From Flavobacterium fluviatile (GTDB lineage Bacteria > Bacteroidota > Bacteroidia > Flavobacteriales > Flavobacteriaceae), in NCBI RefSeq assembly GCF_010645065.1, contig NZ_JAADZW010000001.1:186001-250000 (forward strand): DNA of 64,000 nt, written 5' to 3'. How positions within the stretch are numbered: position 1 is the first letter of the stretch; every line of letters starts with the position of its first letter. The notes beneath the pieces are model-generated. The model worked only from the letters and a program-made list of their open reading frames with translations, searched no databases and had not been told where the DNA came from. Positions 40,790 through 51,242 of the stretch are shown in pieces. The translations under genes and the position numbers were made by a program.

Positions 40790-43789
40790 TTAAAATTTAA
40801 AGTTGATACCCATAGTAAATGTTTTAACATTTGGATAACTTCCGTAATCCAACCCTAAGTTGGTATTACTTCTTACATTATTATTGTTTTGGTAGTTTAC
40901 CTCAGGATCTGCTCCAGGATATTTAGTTTGTGTCCATAAGTTTTGAGCACTTACATACACTCTAATTTTTTCAATTCCTGTAGTACTTAAAAAATCGGTT
41001 GGTAAATTATATCCAAAAGAGATATTTTTCAAACGAATGTAACTTCCATCATATACATATCTTGATGTGATACGTTTTGCTCTACGAGCATTCATCGGAA
41101 CATTGGTATCTGTATTGGTTGGTGTCCAAGCATTCAATACTTCTGTTGTTGCATTAGAATCTCCAGAAGCCATTTCAAGCAATGTGTAATTTAAAATATC
41201 ACCTCCAACAGATGCTTGGAAAAAGATGTTCATGTCAAAGTTTTTGTATTTGAAATCATTGTTGAAACCAGCAATAAAATCAGGAGTTGGATCACCGATA
41301 ATTGTTTTATCATCTGAGTTTATTTTTCCATCTTCATTAACATCACGTAGTAACTCTCCACCTGGGCTGTTTTCATAGCCTACAGGAATAGTTTGTCCTG
41401 CTTGAATCACGCCGTCATAAATATAACCGTAGAAAGAACCAACTGACTCACCAACACGTAAAATTTGAGAATCACTTTGCAAGAAATGACCTGGAGCCGA
41501 AGCGATTAAGATATCTTCGTCATTAGGTAATTTGTTGATTTTATTTTTATTAAATGAAATATTGAAATCCGTAGTCCATTTAAAATCAGCATTTGTAATG
41601 TTTTTTGTATTTAATGCAAATTCAAAACCTTTATTCTCTAATTCACCCACATTTTGAATTTGGTAGGGGTTAGCTAATCCAACATATTCGGGTAATGGTC
41701 GTGCGAACAATAAATCTTTTGTGATGATTGAATAATAATCAGCTGTGAAGTTGATTTTATTGTCTAAAAAACTAATGTCAACACCAAAATCAGCTTGGTA
41801 AGAGGTTTCCCATTTCAAATCATCATTTGCTAAGGATGTTACTGCCACTGCATTAGTTACTTGATCTCCAATTACAGCGTATGTTTCCGAAAAACGTGCT
41901 AATGTTCCGTAAGGTGCAATAGATGGGTTCCCTGTTGCTCCGTAACTGGCTCTCCATTTAAAGTTAGAGATTATTTTACTGTCTTTTAAGAAATTTTCAT
42001 TCCCCATATTCCACCCAATTGCTCCAGAAGGGAAAAAGGCATATTTGTTATTTTCGCTAAAGTTAGACGAACCATCTCTTCTTGCCGTGAACGTAAATAA
42101 GTATTTGTCATTATAATCGTAATTGATACGACCAAAAAGAGAAGCTAATTCTTGCTCTGTTAATTCCGAACCAGGAATCAATGGATTAGATCCTGCTCCT
42201 AAATTGTGGTACGAAACACTGTTGGTTACAAATCCTTGGGAACCTGCATATAATTCTTCGGTTCTGTTTTTTTGGTACGAATACCCACCTAAAAGAGTCA
42301 ATGATCCAAGGCCAATATCTTTTTTGTATGTTAAGTAATTCTCTGATAAGATTGTAGAACGTGTTGTTTCTGTAATTTCAGCTTGACCACCAACTCCAGC
42401 ACCAACGATTAAAGTCGTCGGAATGAATTGTCCTAACTTAGAGTTTGTAGCATCTAAACCAAAAGTTGTTTTAAACTCCAAACCTTTGATAAATTCATAA
42501 GCAGCATAGAAGTTCGTTCGGTGTGCTGTAAAAGTAGTTTCGTTTACTCTTTCCATAGCCGATGCATAAGGATTGTCAATATCGTCTCCAAGTGAATTGG
42601 TAGTATAGGTACCATCTTGTTTATAAATTCCTAAATCGGGTGCAAATCGGTAGGCAGAAGACACCACATCAGCATTACCTGTACCACCTGTTTGTGCTTG
42701 TGTAGATACCCCGCTTCTTTTACTTTTGTTTCCAAAAACATTGATTCCTGCTTTGAACTTATCATTTATTTTGAAATCGACGTTACTCGTAATTGCATAA
42801 CGCTCTAAATCAGAATTAATAATAACTCCTTCTTGATTGAAATAGTTAGCCGACACATAATACCTAACATCATCGGAACCTCCAGAAAAAGATAATTGTG
42901 TGTTCGAGATTGCACCAGCACGGTAAATAACATCTTGCCAGTTAGTATCGGCTGATCCTTTAACATAACCCGGAACATAAGTTGCTCTATATGCAGCAAA
43001 TTGATCAGCATTTAAAACATCCAAGGTATTGTTTACTTGTTGCGAAGAATAAGAGGTATTCAATTCAATCGTCGGTTTCCCTGCTTTTCCTTTTTTTGTT
43101 GTTACCATAATTACACCATTTGAACCTCTGGAACCATAAATAGCTGTTGCCGACGCATCCTTTAAGATTTCCATAGAAGCTATATCCTCAGGAGGTGGCA
43201 TTGTCCCACCAACGAATCCATCGACTACTACCAGTGCATCGCTACTAGCATTTATGGATGTTCCTCCTCTTATTCTAATTTTGATAGGAGCTCCAGGCTC
43301 ACCACCATTATTAGATTGCACAGAAACCCCTGCAGAACGACCTTGTAGGGCCTGCTCCGCACTTAAAACGGGATAGGCGGTAAGTTCTGCTGATTTTACA
43401 GAGGAAACAGACCCAGTTATATCACTTTTCTTTTGTGAACCATAACCTACTACAACTATTTCACTAAGCGTATTAACGCTTGAATTTAAAGCTACATCAA
43501 TAGTATTAGTATTGCCTACAACTACATCTTTAGTATCAAATCCGATGAAATTAAATTCTAACGTAATTTTACCATTTACTGTCAATTCATAAGATCCATC
43601 AAGGTCGGTAGAGGTACCTATTCTGGTTCCTTTAATTAATACATTCGCTCCGGGTAAACCTAAGCCATCTTCGCTTGAGGTGACTTTTCCGGTAATTTTG
43701 CGTTCTTGCGCATTTACATTAATTCCCATTACAAACAAGAGTCCGAACAAGAGCCAATGCTTTTTCTTAATTTTTTTGGTTGCTAACAT
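40790..43789 (-). CDS. SusC/RagA-type TonB-dependent transporter (PUL)
   Basis: A 999-residue outer-membrane transporter with signal segment (about 10-28, ending NVNAQ), a carboxypeptidase-D-like domain (about 33-105), a TonB-box-like EIVVVGYG, a plug with GSRGSNGVIMVTTKKGK and a 22-strand barrel ending TFTMGINFKF. It takes up the oligosaccharides of this locus. It is the first gene of the susC-susD-GH88-GH2 operon and is preceded by about 210 nt of DNA adjoining the hybrid two-component regulator, which is the probable controller. Compared with the SusC in the conjugative element (8153-11173) it is a different clade. Confidence 0.95.
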   Translation of the reverse strand: MLATKKIKKKHWLLFGLLFVMGINVNAQERKITGKVTSSEDGLGLPGANVLIKGTRIGTSTDLDGSYELTVNGKITLEFNFIGFDTKDVVVGNTNTIDVALNSSVNTLSEIVVVGYGSQKKSDITGSVSSVKSAELTAYPVLSAEQALQGRSAGVSVQSNNGGEPGAPIKIRIRGGTSINASSDALVVVDGFVGGTMPPPEDIASMEILKDASATAIYGSRGSNGVIMVTTKKGKAGKPTIELNTSYSSQQVNNTLDVLNADQFAAYRATYVPGYVKGSADTNWQDVIYRAGAISNTQLSFSGGSDDVRYYVSANYFNQEGVIINSDLERYAITSNVDFKINDKFKAGINVFGNKSKRSGVSTQAQTGGTGNADVVSSAYRFAPDLGIYKQDGTYTTNSLGDDIDNPYASAMERVNETTFTAHRTNFYAAYEFIKGLEFKTTFGLDATNSKLGQFIPTTLIVGAGVGGQAEITETTRSTILSENYLTYKKDIGLGSLTLLGGYSYQKNRTEELYAGSQGFVTNSVSYHNLGAGSNPLIPGSELTEQELASLFGRINYDYNDKYLFTFTARRDGSSNFSENNKYAFFPSGAIGWNMGNENFLKDSKIISNFKWRASYGATGNPSIAPYGTLARFSETYAVIGDQVTNAVAVTSLANDDLKWETSYQADFGVDISFLDNKINFTADYYSIITKDLLFARPLPEYVGLANPYQIQNVGELENKGFEFALNTKNITNADFKWTTDFNISFNKNKINKLPNDEDILIASAPGHFLQSDSQILRVGESVGSFYGYIYDGVIQAGQTIPVGYENSPGGELLRDVNEDGKINSDDKTIIGDPTPDFIAGFNNDFKYKNFDMNIFFQASVGGDILNYTLLEMASGDSNATTEVLNAWTPTNTDTNVPMNARRAKRITSRYVYDGSYIRLKNISFGYNLPTDFLSTTGIEKIRVYVSAQNLWTQTKYPGADPEVNYQNNNNVRSNTNLGLDYGSYPNVKTFTMGINFKF

Positions 43790-44003
43790 TCATTTTGGTT
43801 TTAGGTTAAATAAATAAATTTAAAAACAGCAGCAGTTCAAAAATCACGAGCAATGTTAGAAGTAATTGCAATAAAAAAATTTTTGTTTTGTTGAGTTTCA
43901 TAAGGCAAATGTAACGTCCTAAAAATCTCTAAAAGTCCAAAATAGGGTATACAATTGTGCAAAATCGCAAAAAATAGCCTTTAAATTTAAGGCTTTAGAA
44001 GTT
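43790..44003 (-). promoter_or_regulatory. Upstream region of the PUL susC operon
   Basis: A gap of 214 nt between the hybrid regulator gene and susC, both on the minus strand. It is the natural place for the regulator's binding site and the PUL promoter. I could not pick out a confident direct repeat. Confidence 0.4.
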
Positions 44004-47000
44004 TTACAGAATATTGGAGTAGAATTTTTCGGAATATTCGCTGGGGGTTATTCCGTACTTTTTTTGGAAACATTTACTAAAGTATTTAGGATTGTTAAAT
44101 CCTACCTTATAGCTTACTTGCGAGATATTTATTTTATGCTGCTCCAGAAGTTGAGCAGCGGCTTTTAATCTTATTTCATGAATGAATTCATTTGGCGTAC
44201 AATCGGTCCAAGTTTTAATTTTTAAGAAAAGCATCGTTCTACTGACTCCAAGTTCACTACAAAACTGTGGAATATCAAATTGGTTGTTGGCAATATTTTC
44301 TTCGACTATTTTAAAAGCTTTTTTTAGGAGTTCGTCATCTACTGAAGTAAGTACAACATCAGTAGGAGTAAAGGCATCTTCCTTGGTGAATTTATCCTTT
44401 AAACGTTGAGACGACTCAATAATGTTTTTAATACGAAGTTTGAATTCGATTAAATTAAAAGGTTTGCTAATGTAATCATCGGCACCACTGTTTAATCCTT
44501 CAAATTTATAAATCAAAGAAGAACGTGAAGTCAATAATATAACAGGAATGTGACTAGTTAGTGGATTCTCTTTTATTTTGGCACATAATTCTGTACCCAC
44601 CATTTCAGGCATAATTACATCACTAACTACTACAGTGGGTAAAAAAATAACCGCTTTTTTTAGTGCTGATTTTCCGTTATCTGCAGTGATGATGTTATAG
44701 TCTTCTTTCAAAATATTTTTTATAAAAGAACGCAACTCTTTATGGTCTTCTACAACCAGAATAGTTGGCTTGTCTTCTTCTATAATTAAATCTTTTAAAT
44801 CATCTTGTTCTACAGCATCTGCAGGAACGGTTAGCTGAGAGGTGTATTGGCTGATGTCATCACTAATTTTGAAATCTTGGATTATTTCACTTTCTGAAAG
44901 ATGTTTCTTCCCTTTCGGAAGCACGACAGAAAAAACAACTCCTTCGGTTTCTTTATTAACTACTGAAACGGTTCCATGATGCAGTTTTACAATGTTCTTA
45001 ACAATGGAAAGTCCGATACCCGTTCCTTTATTGTAATTGTTTTTAACCTGATTGTGCATTGGGACTTCAAAAAACAAATCGAATATTTTAGAAATATGTT
45101 CAGGTGCAATTCCAACTCCTGAATCTTCGACATCCAAACGGACACCATCTTTTTCTTTATGTAAGCTAATCTTGATTTTTCCACCTTTAGGTGTATAGCG
45201 GAATGCATTGGAAATCAGATTGAAAACGACTCTTTCTAGTTTATAACGATCAAAATAAACTATGATTTCTTTGTGACTGCTTTCAAAACTAAAGTCGTAG
45301 TGGCCATCTTTTGCATATTCTTCAAAAGACAAAAATATTTCACGAGTAAACTTAACAATATTCCCTTTAGCAGACTCCAAGGTGAATTGGTTGTTTTCTA
45401 ATTTTCTAAAATCCATCAAACGGTTGATGAGGTTCAGTAAATGATTGGAGCTACTTTCAATCACTAGTAGTTTTTTGTACATTTCATTACTGCCCGAGTA
45501 ATCGGCTAAAATTTGTTGTAAGGGACCTGATATTAAAGTAAGTGGTGTACGAAATTCGTGTGAAATATTGGTAAAAAATTCCAATTTTGCCAAGTTGTTT
45601 TCTTTGATACGCTCCGCTTCAATGTACTCGAATTCTAATTTTTGTTTTAATTGATCTTTTGATTTCATAATCCAAATCAAACCGTAAACAGACAATACAA
45701 TCAATATAGAATAGAGGAGGAGCGCCCAATTACTGCGCCATGGAGCAGGAGTAACTTCAATTCGCAATACAGTTGGCGTAGTATTCCAAACGCCGTCATT
45801 ATTGGCACCCATAATTTCAAGTGCATAATTGCCGGCATTTTGGATGGCAAAGGATACCTCATTATTTTTAGTGGTGATCCAAGAATCCTCAAGACCCAAT
45901 AATCGATAACGGTATTGGTTATTTTTTGATCGAATAAAATTAGGCATTGAGAACGAAATCGAAAAATTAGCTTTATCATAAGGCAAGGTAATTTTATCTG
46001 TATAGGAGATGTTTTTTTCTAAAATTTCATTGTCACTGCTAGTAGTTACCAACTCATCTCGAATGGTAAGATTGGTAACAATTACCTTTGGAGCAAAATT
46101 ATTCAATGCAATTTTTTGACTGTTAAAATACGTTACTCCTGACGGTCCACCAAAATAGTAGTCATTATTACCAATTTGTAAACAAGCATTATCGTTAAAC
46201 TCATTGCTAACTAATCCGTCCTTTTGGTCGTAAATGGTAGTTTTTTGTGTCCTAATTTGGTATTTAATTATTCCTTGATTGGTACTCAGCCAAAGATTTT
46301 GATTGTTATCTTGTAAAATGGCATGAATGGTGGTGATACTACCGTTTTTCGCATCTATAACTACTTTTTTAAATTGATTCTTTTTGAGTATAAATAGTCC
46401 TTTTGCTTTTGTTCCTACCCAAATATTTTCCTGCTTATCAGTAAACAGGGTCAAAATATCATCCCCAGAAGAAACATTGTTATCAAAGAAGTAATGTTTT
46501 ACTTGGTGTTTTTTACCCATTTTAGTGGTACTTAGGACATTTAAACCGCTTTGAGTACCGACCCAAATTTGTTTTTTAGCATCAATCAAAATGGTTCGGA
46601 TGCGATTACTAGTAAGACTATTTTTGGCTGAATTTGTCGTACTGATCGTTTGAAAAGATTTTGTACTTAAATCATAACGAATCAACCCTTTTCCAAATGT
46701 ACCTAACCATAAAATGCCATTTTTATCTTCTTTTATTGCGTAGACCCCAGTAATTTTAAGTATATTTTGAAGTTGTTCACTTATGGAATTAGTAACAATA
46801 TGCTTCGTTTTGGTATTGTAAGCACTGATTCCGTTTGAAAAAGTTCCCATCCATAAAATGCCATTTTTGGAAAAATGCAGTGCTTTTATATCAGTATTAT
46901 TTTCAATATATGAAGTTTTTCCTGAGATTTTATTGTAAACGGTGACGCCACCACCTTCTGTTCCAAAATAAATATTATTATGATTATCGCTTGTAATAGA

Positions 47001-48083
47001 ACTCACCACATCATAACCTAACTTAAATTCGCCTTTACTTTGATTAAAACTTGTAAAATTATTATTAGAAATATCCCATAAATTGGTTCCCTTATAATAG
47101 GTTCCAATCCAGACAGATCCTTTTTTATCAGTATAAAGTGATTTTACTTTGTCTATTTTAGGATTGTCATTGTTTCTTATGGTGTAAACTGTTTTATCAT
47201 TTTCAATGATAGAAATACCATTGTAATTCCCAATCCATAAACGTCCCTGTTGATCAATGGTCAATGCTCGAACGTCCATACCTATTTCGGTATAACCAGG
47301 TAATTTTTGATAAGTGGTCACGGCATTTGATTTTGCATCTAACCTAAATAACCCTTTATTTTTGGTTCCGATCCATAAGTTGCCTTTTTTATCGGTAATA
47401 ATTGTTTGAACAAAGACACTTTCAATAACGTCATCAAACTTTGTTTTGAATTGAAGTGTCTTTGCATTTATGTCCATTACCTCACACAATCCTTTTGAGG
47501 TACCAATCCAAATTGCGCCTTTTGGAGTTGTGGTAATACTTAAAATGAAGTTACTCGGTAGTGAACTAGAATTGTTAGGTTGATGAAAATAGTTTTTAAA
47601 GGTTTTCGTCTTTTTGTCGAAGATGGTGAGGCCTTTTGAAGTACCAATCCACATTTTATCTTTAATTTCGGTTACACACCAAATCGCATTATTACTTAAA
47701 GAATATTTGTTATTGGTATGAAAATAACGTGTAAATCTATCTTTAACAGGATCATAAATATTTAATCCGTTATATGTCCCGACCCATATTTTGCCTTCAT
47801 GATCTTCGGTTATAGCTAAAATATCATTATTCGATAAGGAAAGACCGTCTGTTGGATGATATCGATATACGGTAAATTTACTTCCATCAAATTTATTCAA
47901 GCCATCTCTAGTACCAAACCACATTTGTCCCAACTTATCTTGATGGATAGCAATTACGGAACTTTGCGATAAACCATCTGCTGCTGAAAAATTTTTAAAA
48001 CGATATTTGGTTGTCTGTCCATAAGTAGAGCAAACAACCAAAAAGGAAAGAATAAAAAACGTTTTTTGTATAAAATATTTCAT
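44004..48083 (-). CDS. Hybrid two-component sensor-regulator (HTCS)
   Basis: A 1359-residue single-chain sensor. After a signal segment (residues 5-22), two seven-bladed propellers of Reg_prop repeats (WIGT and GLWIGT units, about 25-650) and a Y_Y_Y domain (about 690-780) form the periplasmic sensor. A membrane helix lies near 790-810. The histidine kinase follows (phospho-acceptor His842 in SHEFRTP, ATPase domain about 950-1070), then a receiver domain with Asp1155 (SDVIMP) and a C-terminal AraC DNA-binding domain (about 1245-1355). Such proteins bind a breakdown oligosaccharide directly and activate the adjacent susCD operon. Confidence 0.96.
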   Translation of the reverse strand: MKYFIQKTFFILSFLVVCSTYGQTTKYRFKNFSAADGLSQSSVIAIHQDKLGQMWFGTRDGLNKFDGSKFTVYRYHPTDGLSLSNNDILAITEDHEGKIWVGTYNGLNIYDPVKDRFTRYFHTNNKYSLSNNAIWCVTEIKDKMWIGTSKGLTIFDKKTKTFKNYFHQPNNSSSLPSNFILSITTTPKGAIWIGTSKGLCEVMDINAKTLQFKTKFDDVIESVFVQTIITDKKGNLWIGTKNKGLFRLDAKSNAVTTYQKLPGYTEIGMDVRALTIDQQGRLWIGNYNGISIIENDKTVYTIRNNDNPKIDKVKSLYTDKKGSVWIGTYYKGTNLWDISNNNFTSFNQSKGEFKLGYDVVSSITSDNHNNIYFGTEGGGVTVYNKISGKTSYIENNTDIKALHFSKNGILWMGTFSNGISAYNTKTKHIVTNSISEQLQNILKITGVYAIKEDKNGILWLGTFGKGLIRYDLSTKSFQTISTTNSAKNSLTSNRIRTILIDAKKQIWVGTQSGLNVLSTTKMGKKHQVKHYFFDNNVSSGDDILTLFTDKQENIWVGTKAKGLFILKKNQFKKVVIDAKNGSITTIHAILQDNNQNLWLSTNQGIIKYQIRTQKTTIYDQKDGLVSNEFNDNACLQIGNNDYYFGGPSGVTYFNSQKIALNNFAPKVIVTNLTIRDELVTTSSDNEILEKNISYTDKITLPYDKANFSISFSMPNFIRSKNNQYRYRLLGLEDSWITTKNNEVSFAIQNAGNYALEIMGANNDGVWNTTPTVLRIEVTPAPWRSNWALLLYSILIVLSVYGLIWIMKSKDQLKQKLEFEYIEAERIKENNLAKLEFFTNISHEFRTPLTLISGPLQQILADYSGSNEMYKKLLVIESSSNHLLNLINRLMDFRKLENNQFTLESAKGNIVKFTREIFLSFEEYAKDGHYDFSFESSHKEIIVYFDRYKLERVVFNLISNAFRYTPKGGKIKISLHKEKDGVRLDVEDSGVGIAPEHISKIFDLFFEVPMHNQVKNNYNKGTGIGLSIVKNIVKLHHGTVSVVNKETEGVVFSVVLPKGKKHLSESEIIQDFKISDDISQYTSQLTVPADAVEQDDLKDLIIEEDKPTILVVEDHKELRSFIKNILKEDYNIITADNGKSALKKAVIFLPTVVVSDVIMPEMVGTELCAKIKENPLTSHIPVILLTSRSSLIYKFEGLNSGADDYISKPFNLIEFKLRIKNIIESSQRLKDKFTKEDAFTPTDVVLTSVDDELLKKAFKIVEENIANNQFDIPQFCSELGVSRTMLFLKIKTWTDCTPNEFIHEIRLKAAAQLLEQHKINISQVSYKVGFNNPKYFSKCFQKKYGITPSEYSEKFYSNIL

Positions 48084-48117
48084 TAAGCTGCGGGAATTAT
48101 TTTTTTTACCAAAAAGT

Positions 48118-49770
48118 TTATTCTAACCTTTTCTTCAATTGGTAGTCATAAAGCGGAGGGATTTCATTAAATTCTTCATTGGTGCCTACAATAGTCGCAT
48201 TTGGTTCATAGGAAACTTTAAGTGGTGTATTTCCATGTACACCAGCAAGTGTGGCGTAAGGTCCGTCTTTTAAACCATTTAACAAAATAGGACTGTTCGA
48301 AGTAGAATTTTTCACTTGTACATTTAAGTTCCAAAAAGTACTGAAAGCAGCATGCGAAGGTTTCCAATAGTCAGCACCGCCACCGCCAAAAATAGGGTAG
48401 CTATTATCAGCCAGAGGTTCAAGATAAACGGTTACATTATCAAATAAATTTTGATGATTAGCACCCGAATGTTGGTCCAGTACTGGGTTTTTGTAAACCG
48501 TACAATTTTGATACACATTTTTGGTAGAAAAAGTATTAAAACTCAAGGGATGAACCGCATCATTATATACTTTTAAGTTTTTTATCAATACATTATGCAC
48601 ACCGCCCGAGGCAACAGTATAATGCGCGACATTTGAACCCTTTGTAATTATATTCTGAATAGTAGTGTTGGCGATTTCTTCTGTTAGAATGCCACTATCA
48701 GCATTATGAATGGTCACATTATTCACCCAACTATTATAGACGCGTGTCAAAAAAATTCCGTTAAAGCCTGGTTCTACATGGTGTGCCACTCTTGGAGCAT
48801 TTGGAATCGTAATTTTTAGATTTTCGATTCCTACTTCAGTCAAATGTTTCCACTCAATTAATTGTGCTGCGTAACTTGGTTTTATATCTAATAGCAAGGG
48901 ATCTTTTATCGTTATTTTGTCTCCCTTAATTTCTACTACTTCTACTTGTTGACGCACTAGTGGTAGCGAAGGGAACTTCCAATGATGCGAACCGGCTTTT
49001 ATATCGGCATTGTTGTACATAGCTTTGATGATATCGGCATTTTCTCCTTCTTTATTAAAAAGTTCTAATTCTACAATGTCACCTACTTTTAGGTTTTTAA
49101 TTTCTGAAGCAGTCAATATGGTTTTGCCTCTTTTACCTGAATTAATTTTGGCAAGAACATTTATTTTTGGATCATATTTTTCCAAATACGATTTCACACG
49201 TTCACCGGGAACTTGTGTCCAAATCATTCCGCCTGACCAAGCATATTGTGAAAAGGGGAGGTTGATGTTGTTTTCTTTTTCTTTTTGGACTTTATGAAAA
49301 GTTTCTAAATATTCCCGTAATTCGGTTAAAGATTCAGGATTTTCCAAATACATCATCGGTCGTGGGCAATAAATTTCAGTTCCTTTTTCATCAGCACCTT
49401 CACCACGAAGGATGAAATTACTTCTTTCGATATAGAGAACTGAACTTAGAATAATCTTTCCAGCAGGTAGTGCTAGAATAACAGGACCAGCTATAGTTTC
49501 GCATTTAGCCATAGCAGAAAGCAATGCTTTAGAATCATCCAAAACATCATTAGCAATAACCCCAAAATCCGTAGCAAAAATAATTGTTTCAGAAGTGGTT
49601 GGAATTGCTTTTTCCCCGTTGTGATAACCAGCAAAGCTAAAGTCGGGCATGTACGTAAGCGACTTATTGCTTAGCAAATTTTGTATCTCTTTTTTACTTT
49701 GCGATACCATCAAAAAAGGAATAAAAATGAGTGCCGTTAGTAGTAGTCTTGTTGTGGTATTTTCATTCAT
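48118..49770 (-). CDS. Exported right-handed beta-helix protein, candidate polysaccharide lyase
   Basis: A 550-residue protein with N-terminal signal (about 8-24, ending MVSQS). The front part (TDFGVIANDVLDDSKALLSA) is the usual start of Pectate_lyase_3-type beta-helices, and the region from about 300 to 480 shows repeated short strands typical of a parallel helix (for example NTTIQNIITKGSN and NVLIKNLKVYNDA). It resembles DUF4955-type beta-helix proteins. Activity could be a lyase or a glycosidase on a uronic-acid polymer; a lyase is required to supply the GH88 enzyme. It is encoded next to the hybrid regulator and the hexuronate transporter. Confidence 0.65.
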   Translation of the reverse strand: MNENTTTRLLLTALIFIPFLMVSQSKKEIQNLLSNKSLTYMPDFSFAGYHNGEKAIPTTSETIIFATDFGVIANDVLDDSKALLSAMAKCETIAGPVILALPAGKIILSSVLYIERSNFILRGEGADEKGTEIYCPRPMMYLENPESLTELREYLETFHKVQKEKENNINLPFSQYAWSGGMIWTQVPGERVKSYLEKYDPKINVLAKINSGKRGKTILTASEIKNLKVGDIVELELFNKEGENADIIKAMYNNADIKAGSHHWKFPSLPLVRQQVEVVEIKGDKITIKDPLLLDIKPSYAAQLIEWKHLTEVGIENLKITIPNAPRVAHHVEPGFNGIFLTRVYNSWVNNVTIHNADSGILTEEIANTTIQNIITKGSNVAHYTVASGGVHNVLIKNLKVYNDAVHPLSFNTFSTKNVYQNCTVYKNPVLDQHSGANHQNLFDNVTVYLEPLADNSYPIFGGGGADYWKPSHAAFSTFWNLNVQVKNSTSNSPILLNGLKDGPYATLAGVHGNTPLKVSYEPNATIVGTNEEFNEIPPLYDYQLKKRLE

Positions 49771-49810
49771 TTTTTTTACTAATTTTTATTAAATTATAAG
49801 ATAGTAACTA

Positions 49811-51184
49811 TTACAAGTCGGTAATTTGATTGTATTTAGGAACTAAGGTTTTCATCACTATCCAAGCCACTAAATACGCTACAGCACACATTACAAACAT
49901 GATGGTGTATCCAGTTTGTATGTGTCCCAAACCTTCATAATAATCAAAAAGGGCACCTCCTAATTTAGAGACCAAAACACCTCCAATTCCTCCGGCCATT
50001 CCTCCAATACCAATAATGGAAGCAATGGCTTTTTTAGGAAACATATCCGATACTGTTGTGAAAATATTTGCAGACCAAGCTTGGTGAGCTGAAGCACCTA
50101 TTCCAATAAGAATTACAGGAATCCAATAGCTAATGTGTCCTAATGGTTGTGCTAATAGTACAACTAAAGGGAATAATGCAATAAAAAACATGGCTTTCAT
50201 TCGACCTTCATAAGCGTTATAACCTTTGTTTATGAAATACATCGGAAAATAACCACCGTATAAGCTTCCTATCATTGTCATACTGTAAAGTGCTGTTAAT
50301 GGTAAAGCAATATCTGTTTTGACTAATCCAAATTGTGCTTCTAGGTATTTTGGCAACCAGAACAAAAAAAACCACCAGATACCATCGGTCATAAATTTTC
50401 CGAATACAAAAGCCCAAGTTTGTTTGTAGGTTAATAATTTAATCCAAGAAATTTTTTCTTTTGGAGTAGCTTTTTCAACACTTGTTTCAACAGCCTCATC
50501 CTCTAAAATGTATTCCAATTCTGTTTGTGATAATCTTTTTTGTTTTTCTGGTTTTTCATACATAAAGTACCAAAAAATCATCCAAATAAAGCCTATAGCT
50601 CCAATGATGATGAATGCGCTTCCCCAACCCCAATGAAGCGCAATCCATGGCACCGTTAATGGAGCTAATATGGCTCCTACATTAGAACCAGAATTAAAAA
50701 TTCCAGTAGCTAATGCACGTTCTTTTTTTGGAAAATATTCGGCTGTAGCTTTAATGGCAGCTGGAAAGTTTCCAGATTCACCAAAGGCTAAGAATGATCG
50801 AGCAATCATAAATCCAACTATAGACGCGGGTACTGCTGCAATGCCGACCCAAGACATAATAGTATTGTAGCTATTTCCAATCGGTATAGCATAAGCGTGC
50901 ATTATTGCTCCAACCGACCAAATTGCAATGGCTAATAGATAGCCAACTTTGGTTCCTACTTTATCAATTAATCGTCCCGCAAATAACATAGAAAGGGCAT
51001 AGACAAATTGAAAAATAGCGGTGATATTTGCATAGTCTGTGTTCGTCCAACCAAACTCTTCGGATAGGCTAGGAGTCAAAAGGCTTAAAACTTGTCTGTC
51101 CAAATAGTTTACAGTCGTCGCAAAGAATAATAGTCCGCATATCGTCCAGCGATATTTTCCAATTGTTTCGTTATGGGTGTTCAT
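49811..51184 (-). CDS. exuT: MFS hexuronate transporter (ExuT-like)
   Basis: A 457-residue MFS protein with 12 predicted helices. The N-terminal motif RWTICGLLFFATTVNYLDRQ and the inter-helix AGRLIDKVGTKVGY loop are typical of the anion:cation/hexuronate (ACS) branch. It would move glucuronate or other uronates from periplasm to cytoplasm. Its place upstream of uxaC and uxuA in the same direction supports that substrate. The symbol reflects function by analogy. Confidence 0.85.
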   Translation of the reverse strand: MNTHNETIGKYRWTICGLLFFATTVNYLDRQVLSLLTPSLSEEFGWTNTDYANITAIFQFVYALSMLFAGRLIDKVGTKVGYLLAIAIWSVGAIMHAYAIPIGNSYNTIMSWVGIAAVPASIVGFMIARSFLAFGESGNFPAAIKATAEYFPKKERALATGIFNSGSNVGAILAPLTVPWIALHWGWGSAFIIIGAIGFIWMIFWYFMYEKPEKQKRLSQTELEYILEDEAVETSVEKATPKEKISWIKLLTYKQTWAFVFGKFMTDGIWWFFLFWLPKYLEAQFGLVKTDIALPLTALYSMTMIGSLYGGYFPMYFINKGYNAYEGRMKAMFFIALFPLVVLLAQPLGHISYWIPVILIGIGASAHQAWSANIFTTVSDMFPKKAIASIIGIGGMAGGIGGVLVSKLGGALFDYYEGLGHIQTGYTIMFVMCAVAYLVAWIVMKTLVPKYNQITDL

Positions 51185-51242
51185 AATTGTTAATTATTAA
51201 TTATTAATTGTTGAGAGGTGCTATTTCTTTTAAAATTTCAGC

